Positions 14,535-18,725 of a DNA stretch of 18,725 nucleotides are shown here, piece by piece. This stretch comes from Acholeplasmataceae bacterium (GTDB taxonomy: Bacteria > Bacillota_I > Bacilli_A > Acholeplasmatales > Acholeplasmataceae). Under the pieces are notes generated by a model, which did no database searches, was not told the DNA's origin, and saw only the letters and a program-made list of their open reading frames with translations. The position numbers were made by a program, and so were the translations under genes. Position 1 is the stretch's first letter; each line of letters opens with the position of its first letter. Location: positions 1 through 18,725 of the forward strand of contig JAAYNT010000091.1 in assembly GCA_012520715.1 (NCBI GenBank), written 5' to 3'.

Positions 14535-15191
14535 TTGTTTGTTAATTTTGTCTAAAGTATCAAATATTTCATTAGGACTTTCAATAATATTTTCAGCATT
14601 ATATTTAATTAATACATCATAAGGCCTAAAACCCCAACTAACAGTAATCATTTTAATTTTGCTATTTTTAGCAGTTAAGATATCAACATCACTATCACCA
14701 ACATATACTAGTTCTTCTTTTTCTAAGTTTAGCTTACTAATAGCAAGATCTACTAAATATTTGTCTGGTTTTACAGGTTTTCCACTTCTTGCACCGATTG
14801 CTACTTGAAATAAATTAGGAAATAAATCATTAATTAATAGTTTAACATCATGATCATCTTTATTTGAAACTACTGCTAGTTTGTATCCTAAATCTTTTAT
14901 TTTTTTTAGAACTTCTAATATACCATCATAAGGTTTTGTTAAGATATTATTGTTATTTTGATAATACTCTTGATAAAAAGCATGTATTTTTAAAAACTCT
15001 TCTTCTTTAACATCTTTTGGAAGAGATTGTTTAATTAAATGTCTAGATCCACTTCCTAAATTCATCATTGTTTCAAGTGGTTCTTTGATAGGATAATTAA
15101 AATGCTCTAGTGTATAATTAACAGCATTATTTAAGTCATCTAATGTGTTAAGTAGTGTTCCATCTAAATCAAAAATAATTCCTTTTATCAT
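14532..15191 (-). CDS. HAD-family hydrolase, phosphoglycolate phosphatase-like
   Basis: A small-molecule phosphatase of the haloacid dehalogenase superfamily. The four HAD motifs are visible in 219 residues: FDLDGTLLNT (nucleophile D8, acid D10), VVSNKDD near 107-113 (motif II Ser), GKPVKPDKY near 137-145 (motif III Lys), and VGDSDVDILTAKNS near 163-176 (motif IV acids). The region between motifs I and II is a helical C1 cap. It resembles Gph and PpaX; the substrate could be phosphoglycolate, pyrophosphate or another phosphate ester. The start ATG has GGTG just upstream. It converges on the nitroreductase gene and diverges from ssrA. Confidence 0.85.
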   Translation of the reverse strand: MIKGIIFDLDGTLLNTLDDLNNAVNYTLEHFNYPIKEPLETMMNLGSGSRHLIKQSLPKDVKEEEFLKIHAFYQEYYQNNNNILTKPYDGILEVLKKIKDLGYKLAVVSNKDDHDVKLLINDLFPNLFQVAIGARSGKPVKPDKYLVDLAISKLNLEKEELVYVGDSDVDILTAKNSKIKMITVSWGFRPYDVLIKYNAENIIESPNEIFDTLDKINKQ

Positions 15192-15206
15192 AATATCACC
15201 ATATCT

Positions 15207-15235
15207 ATATTATCAAATTTAGAGTAGTTTGTCAT
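15207..15235 (-). promoter_or_regulatory. Promoter of the HAD phosphatase gene
   Basis: ATGACA (15235-15230), exactly 17 bases, then TAATAT (15212-15207) preceded by TGA, an extended -10. The start would fall near 15200, at the GGTG ribosome binding site, leaving a leader of about 9 bases. Confidence 0.6.
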
Positions 15236-15282
15236 AAATTTGAAAATTATTTAACTATTAGTTTAATTATAAACTTATGTTG

Positions 15283-15310
15283 TTGACAAATTCTAAATAT
15301 ATGATAAAAT
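15283..15310 (+). promoter_or_regulatory. Promoter of ssrA
   Basis: Perfect TTGACA (15283-15288), 16 bases, then extended -10 TGATAAAAT (TAAAAT at 15305-15310). Transcription should start near 15317, a few bases before the mature tmRNA end. It is the best promoter in the window by consensus match, as expected for an abundant RNA. Confidence 0.75.
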
Positions 15311-15320
15311 ATCATTGCTC

Positions 15321-15664
15321 GGGGATGTTTATGGATTCGCCGGGGTATGATGTGTTATTATAAGCAAGCCTTGGTTGCGCAAGTAAAAACGTGAGGTTAC
15401 AAATAACCGGAAACCAAAATTTATTATTTGCTTAAGAAAAAGCAAAAACCAAACCTTTGAATCGCTTACGTTCAATGGGGCGGCTAACTTTTAGTAAGAT
15501 ATACTAGTTTAGATGCTAATATAAACTGGCAAACTTTAATTAGCTAGCTAATCTTTAGTTTGAGTATTTAATAAACTTAGTGAAATAAACTAAATACTAT
15601 AAGCTTGTAGAAAGTAATATCATGTGTGCTTCGTACAGGGGTTCAAATCCCCTCATCTCCACCA
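15321..15664 (+). ncRNA. ssrA: Transfer-messenger RNA
   Basis: Rescues stalled ribosomes by acting first as an alanyl-tRNA and then as a message for a degradation tag. The ends form a tRNA-like half: 5' GGGGATG pairs with 3' CATCTCC (one G-U), followed by A and an encoded CCA. The T-arm is AGGGG-TTCAAAT-CCCCT near 15637-15653. The 5' side carries the reduced D-arm segment TTTATGGATTCGCCGGGG typical of tmRNAs. The 344-base length and the long internal region with pseudoknot-forming stretches also fit. A tag reading frame lies inside (15379-15435). A strong promoter and a terminator flank it. I am confident of the RNA; the ends follow from the acceptor stem. Confidence 0.96.
15379..15435 (+). 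other. tmRNA tag-peptide reading frame
   Basis: Starting at a GCA resume codon, 18 sense codons then TAA encode ASKNVRLQITGNQNLLFA. The A-x-K-N opening and the hydrophobic end followed by the stop are the family pattern. The end is LLFA rather than the common LALAA. The resume codon is inferred from this pattern; no other frame in the region gives both features. Confidence 0.8.
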
Positions 15665-15675
15665 ATTGAGACTGT

Positions 15676-15703
15676 AAAACGGCATTAATATGCCGTTTTT
15701 TAT
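15676..15703 (+). terminator. Terminator of ssrA
   Basis: Perfect 10-bp stem AAAACGGCAT / ATGCCGTTTT (15676-15685 and 15690-15699), TAAT loop, followed by T-rich sequence. Confidence 0.9.
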
Positions 15704-15718
15704 TTTAAAGAGCAATAG

Positions 15719-15744
15719 AAAAACGGATTTTGATTAATCCGTTT
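15719..15744 (-). terminator. Terminator after the MATE gene
   Basis: 9-bp stem AAACGGATT (15721-15729) / AATCCGTTT (15736-15744) with a 6-base loop. On the minus strand it ends in TTTTT. It lies 10 bases after the MATE stop and faces the ssrA terminator. Confidence 0.8.
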
Positions 15745-15753
15745 ATCTTTAAT

Positions 15754-16389
15754 TTAATTTACTTCTTCTAGTTTATTTGTTGGAGTTAGTGTTAAGTTTA
15801 CTAACCATGTTTCGGTACGGTAAAAATGAATCGCTATAAACATTTTAATAATATCAACCACTTTTGTTAGGGCGAATATTCCAAGTAAACCAATTTGCCA
15901 TTTAGGCTCCATAAATGCTAGTAAAATTGTAATTGGGATTCCTAATATATACATAGGAACTTGATCTAGGAAAAATGCTTTTATTGAATCGCCACCGGCT
16001 CTTAATGTATAAAAAACCATTGAGTTAAATCCGTAAAATACAATTAGTCCTGAATTAATTAATACTAAATAATATGCATTCCAATAATGAATTGGATCAT
16101 TTGTAAGTAGTTTTAATAAAAGCGGTGATGTACTTACAACTAAGACAATTGCAACAATTGTTGTCATAAACATTAATCCAATTAGTTTTTTAGATATATC
16201 TTTAGCTTTTTCAAAATCATTAGCACCTAATGCAGAACCGACTAATACTGCGGTTCCGGTTGCTAAACCGGCATAATATACCGAAAACAAGTCGGTAATA
16301 TTTTGAAAATAGTTATATGATTGTAACCAAGATGTGTTTCCCCATGTAATAAATAACGCCATGAGTTGGACACCAATTGCCCACATCAT
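15754..16389 (-). CDS. MATE efflux protein, C-terminal half (frameshifted)
   Basis: Second half of a multidrug and toxin extrusion transporter, about 211 residues with some six membrane spans. It contains TGTAVLVGSALGANDFEKAKDISKK near 44-68, the repeat of the MATE segment after the second-lobe helices, and LRAGGDSIKAFFLDQVPMYILG near 128-149. In the same frame, codons upstream of the first ATG read SVPIILNEMMWAIG, the expected opening of the second MATE lobe, so the true protein continues from the neighbouring reading frame. The ATG at 16389 has no ribosome binding site, which argues against independent translation. Unless the ribosome or polymerase slips at the A tract, this half is not made. 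Confidence 0.75.
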   Translation of the reverse strand: MMWAIGVQLMALFITWGNTSWLQSYNYFQNITDLFSVYYAGLATGTAVLVGSALGANDFEKAKDISKKLIGLMFMTTIVAIVLVVSTSPLLLKLLTNDPIHYWNAYYLVLINSGLIVFYGFNSMVFYTLRAGGDSIKAFFLDQVPMYILGIPITILLAFMEPKWQIGLLGIFALTKVVDIIKMFIAIHFYRTETWLVNLTLTPTNKLEEVN

Positions 16390-16394
16390 TTCAT

Positions 16395-17180
16395 TTAAAA
16401 TAATAGGAACACTTTTTTAAAATACATAACTGCAAGTGTACGATCAAAATATATTTTATTCCAGATCTTACGAGCATATTTATCTTCAGTAAAAAACAGT
16501 GATATAACTACTAAGATTCCCAATTCTAATACTTTTGAAACAACAGTAGCGATTGCCGCTCCAGTTGGTCCCATTTCTGGAAATCCTAAATAACCATATA
16601 TTAAAACTAAGTTTAAACCAATATTAACAACAATTCCAGCAATACCTGCAAACATTGGAACTTTAGGTTGACCTAAAGCTCTAAACATTGTTGAAACAAC
16701 AAAGTTAATTAATATAATAATAGCTCCAAGACCTATAATTTGAATATATTGAGTTCCTGCCTTAATACTTTCCAAATCATTTTGAGTATTACCACTAATA
16801 AATTGACGTAATACCCATGGCCCAACAAAATATATTAAAGCCATTGAAATTATTCCAATAATTAAAGCTAAGACCATCGCAAATTGAATTACTTCGCGAA
16901 GTTTATCTTTCATTTTGGCTCCGTTATATTGAGCAATAAAAATTGAAATACCCGAAGCAATACCAATCCAGAAAAAGTTCATTACAAATATAAACCTATT
17001 GGCAGTAGAAACTCCCAAATAAGCTGTATCTGAATATGAACTAATCATAAGATTATCGACATAACCAGCGGTTGATAAAATGATTTGTTGAATTACTACA
17101 GGTATAATAATTGCAAAAGCCATTTTATAAAAAGCTTTGTCACCAATGAAGTCTTTAAATTTAACTTTAACATTTGCCAT
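16395..17180 (-). CDS. MATE efflux protein, N-terminal half (frameshifted)
   Basis: First lobe of a MATE-family cation-coupled exporter, 261 residues from ATG 17180 (GGTG lies 6 bases upstream; the TTG at 17207 has no site). It has about six membrane spans with YVDNLMISSYSDTAYLGVSTAN near 39-60, GISIFIAQYNGAKMKDKLREV near 76-96, and RALGQPKVPMFAGIAGIVVNIGLNLVLIYG near 163-192 with ETGPTGAAIAT-like GPTGAAIAT after it. All are family landmarks. The frame ends MYFKKVFLLF-stop a few codons after an A6 tract. Adding one A there joins it to the second half to give about 475 residues, the normal MATE length. It is either a recent pseudogene, a sequencing error, or a slippage-controlled gene. Confidence 0.8.
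   Translation of the reverse strand: MANVKVKFKDFIGDKAFYKMAFAIIIPVVIQQIILSTAGYVDNLMISSYSDTAYLGVSTANRFIFVMNFFWIGIASGISIFIAQYNGAKMKDKLREVIQFAMVLALIIGIISMALIYFVGPWVLRQFISGNTQNDLESIKAGTQYIQIIGLGAIIILINFVVSTMFRALGQPKVPMFAGIAGIVVNIGLNLVLIYGYLGFPEMGPTGAAIATVVSKVLELGILVVISLFFTEDKYARKIWNKIYFDRTLAVMYFKKVFLLF
16413..16418 (-). other. A6 tract at the MATE frameshift
   Basis: On the minus strand TTTTAAAAAAGTGTTCC reads Phe-Lys-Lys-Val-Phe in the first frame and runs to a stop. With seven A the codons become Phe-Lys-Lys-Ser-Val-Pro-Ile-Ile-Leu-Asn-Glu, matching the MATE second lobe. A single-base deletion in this homopolymer, or a -1 slip or transcript slippage, accounts for the split. Confidence 0.8.
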
Positions 17181-17197
17181 AAAATTCACCAATAAAT

Positions 17198-17228
17198 AGT
17201 TTAGCAAATATTAGATATTTAATCTAAT
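17198..17228 (-). promoter_or_regulatory. MATE promoter with inverted repeat
   Basis: Extended -10 TGCTAAACT (TAAACT at 17203-17198) with a weak -35 (TTAGAT at 17227-17222). ATTAGAT-ATTTA-ATCTAAT (17210-17228) is a perfect dyad with 7-base arms spanning the spacer and -35, a plausible repressor site. The predicted leader is about 10 bases. Confidence 0.4.
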
Positions 17229-17238
17229 TAATTACATT

Positions 17239-17271
17239 AAAAAGCACTAGATGAATTTTCTAGTGCTTTTT
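17239..17271 (-). terminator. Terminator after pntB
   Basis: 13-bp stem AAAAAGCACTAGA (17239-17251) / TCTAGTGCTTTTT (17259-17271) with a 7-base loop, followed on the minus strand by T residues. It is near-symmetric, so it could also work on the plus strand. Confidence 0.85.
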
Positions 17272-17280
17272 TAAGACCTA

Positions 17281-18654
17281 TTATAATGATTGAATAAATT
17301 CTTTCAGTGTCTCTTTGGCATCACCAAGGAATAATGTAACACCACTTTTTCGCTTATATAAAGGATTTTCAACACCTGAGTATCCCGGATTTAGATCATA
17401 ATTGAAAATGAATATATGTTTACTATCTGAGACATTTAAAATTGGCATTCCATAAATTGGTGTACCTTCATGAGTCTTACTGGCAGGGTTTATAACATCA
17501 TTTGCACCAATTACTATTACTAAATCAGTTGTTAAGAATTCATCATTAATATCATCTAAATCATATAAATGATCATAATCAATACTTACTTCTGCAAGTA
17601 AAACATTCATATGTCCAGGCATTCTACCAGCAATTGGATGAATTGCAAATCTAATATCTTTACCACTTTCTAAAAGCATATCGTATATTTTTCTAACTTC
17701 GTGTTGAGCTTGGCTAATTGCCATACCGTACCCAGGAACAATAATAACTTTCTTTGCTTCTTTAAATACTTTAACAGGATCATCAATTACTACTTCTTCA
17801 TCAGACTCTTCTACTTCCTTTGAAATATAAGTATCGGTAGTTGTTGTTTGACCAGTAATAATTTGAAGTAAGCTTTTATTCATGGCTTTTGACATAATTC
17901 TTGTTAAGATTAGTCCTGAAGCTCCAACAATACTTCCAAAAGCAACTAATATTAACTCACTAATCGCAAGACCAGTAATTGCTGCTGCAAGTCCTGAAAA
18001 ACTGTTAAGAAGCGAAATTGCAATTGGCATATCTGCTCCACCAATAGCAATTGTTGTAATTACTGCTAAGAAAATAGAAGCCAGTAATCCAATTATTACT
18101 AAGTAAATAGGACTTATTGGTATAAAAAATGTTGTAAATACAAATCCTATTATTAATATCGATACTACTATTACTATTGGAGTATAACCAATAATTTTAA
18201 TTGGTTTACTTGGTATAAGTCTTGCCAATTTTAAAAATGCAATAATACTTCCAACAAATGTTATTGATCCAATTACAATAGCAAGCATTGATGCGGTAAT
18301 ACTAAAATATGTTGCATCTCCACCAATTTGATAAAGAGCAAATATACCAACAATTAAACTTGCAAGACCTCCTAAGCCATTTAAGATCGCAATCAGGTCT
18401 GGCATTTTAATCATTTTAACTTTGTAGGCAATAATTGATCCGATTATAAATCCTAGCCCAATTGAAATATATAAATACCATAAGTTAAATATCTCATAAT
18501 AAATAAATGTCAAAATAACGGCTAATACTACTGATACCACAGATATTAAGTTTCCAAAAGTAGCGGTTTTTGGCTTACTTAAAAGAAATATACCACCAAA
18601 CACCATTAGAACTAATATTGCTGATATTACGTAGTAAAGTGTATTACTAATCAT
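17281..18654 (-). CDS. pntB: NAD(P) transhydrogenase, beta subunit
   Basis: Membrane subunit of the proton-translocating transhydrogenase, coupling hydride transfer between NAD(H) and NADP(H) to proton movement. The 457 residues comprise a membrane domain of about eight or nine spans (residues 1-260; PDLIAILNGLGGLASL near 85-100 and GGADMPIAISLLNSFSGLAAA near 205-225 are family landmarks) and a soluble nucleotide domain III with VPGYGMAISQAQHEV, HPIAGRMPGHMNVLLAE, GANDVINPA and IYGMPILNV. The loop normally reading KRS, which contacts the NADP 2'-phosphate, reads FNYDLNPGYSG. ATG 18654 has AAAGGTGG 5 bases upstream; GTG 18663 overlaps that site. It overlaps the end of pntAB. Confidence 0.94.
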   Translation of the reverse strand: MISNTLYYVISAILVLMVFGGIFLLSKPKTATFGNLISVVSVVLAVILTFIYYEIFNLWYLYISIGLGFIIGSIIAYKVKMIKMPDLIAILNGLGGLASLIVGIFALYQIGGDATYFSITASMLAIVIGSITFVGSIIAFLKLARLIPSKPIKIIGYTPIVIVVSILIIGFVFTTFFIPISPIYLVIIGLLASIFLAVITTIAIGGADMPIAISLLNSFSGLAAAITGLAISELILVAFGSIVGASGLILTRIMSKAMNKSLLQIITGQTTTTDTYISKEVEESDEEVVIDDPVKVFKEAKKVIIVPGYGMAISQAQHEVRKIYDMLLESGKDIRFAIHPIAGRMPGHMNVLLAEVSIDYDHLYDLDDINDEFLTTDLVIVIGANDVINPASKTHEGTPIYGMPILNVSDSKHIFIFNYDLNPGYSGVENPLYKRKSGVTLFLGDAKETLKEFIQSL

Positions 18655-18725
18655 GGTGACCACCTTTAAAGAAGCTTAACATCCTATGTGTTACTAGAAA
18701 ACCGGCACTAACATTTATTGTTGCA
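18647..18725 (-). CDS. pntAB: NAD(P) transhydrogenase, alpha subunit membrane part (5' partial)
   Basis: Only the last 25 codons and the stop (TAG, 18649-18647) are in the window. The peptide ATINVSAGFLVTHRML followed by SFFKGG matches the conserved C-terminus of the small membrane subunit PntAB (or the end of a fused PntA). It overlaps the pntB start by 8 bases, as expected for coupled subunits of one complex. Whether the alpha subunit is split or fused cannot be seen here. Confidence 0.75.
   Translation of the reverse strand, partial: ATINVSAGFLVTHRMLSFFKGGHHD

Noticed and set aside
15321..15664. A tRNA gene with an intron, or a gene in the long non-coding stretch
   Set aside because: The two ends form a tRNA-like half without an anticodon arm and the interior has a tag frame, so tmRNA explains it fully.
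16384..16389. Independent start for the second MATE half
   Set aside because: No ribosome binding site precedes these ATGs and the frame upstream still encodes conserved MATE residues.
17882..18106. Plus-strand frame inside pntB
   Set aside because: It mirrors a conserved membrane and linker segment of PntB and has no start signal.
1..18725. CRISPR arrays, insertion sequences, phage or defence genes
   Set aside because: No repeat-spacer pattern, transposase, integrase or terminal repeats were seen; all long frames belong to housekeeping or metabolic families or to one unrecognised gene.

Overview
The window is AT-rich and densely coded. Almost every gene is on the minus strand; the exceptions are one flavin reductase gene and the tmRNA gene on the plus strand. 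Genes use TGA as a stop (thyA, deoC, ssb) and TGG for Trp, so the genetic code is standard. Compact genes, very low GC, PepV, SepF, short spacers and a tmRNA tag ending in Phe-Ala together suggest a Firmicutes-related wall-less or near-wall-less lineage that kept the standard code (Acholeplasma- or Izemoplasma-like Tenericutes). This placement is an inference.

Layout, left to right. 1-2855: a minus-strand operon pepV-thyA-folA, followed by the start of an unidentified membrane protein cut by the window edge. 2866-3299: a stand-alone ssb with its own promoter and terminator. 3347-6412: an operon of an unrecognised gene, a YczE-type membrane protein, deoC and deoD, all overlapping, for nucleoside and deoxyribose catabolism. 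6424-10262: sepF-ileS-surE, tightly coupled, with a promoter before sepF. 10251-12584: ftsZ and ychF, separated by a terminator-like hairpin. 12640-13821: tgt, divergent from a nitroreductase-family gene (13895-14506). 14532-15235: a HAD phosphatase gene divergent from ssrA (tmRNA, 15321-15664). 15754-17228: a MATE-family efflux gene split by a one-base frameshift in an A6 tract. 17281-18725: pntB and the last codons of pntAB.

There is no mobile element, CRISPR array or phage gene. This is a core chromosomal segment, and no complete new system is evident. The notable points are departures from family signatures in otherwise intact genes. Tgt has lost all four zinc ligands. IleRS has HAGT in place of the HIGH motif. 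PntB lacks the Lys-Arg-Ser loop that reads the NADP 2'-phosphate. DHFR lacks two conserved arginines. At the DNA level, nearly every transcription unit has an extended -10 (TGnTAnnnT) very close to the start codon, so leaders should be unusually short, and several promoters carry perfect inverted repeats that could be operators.

No gene-free stretch exceeds about 300 bases once the tmRNA is counted. All motif comparisons were made by eye against remembered family consensus sequences; no alignment or database search was run.
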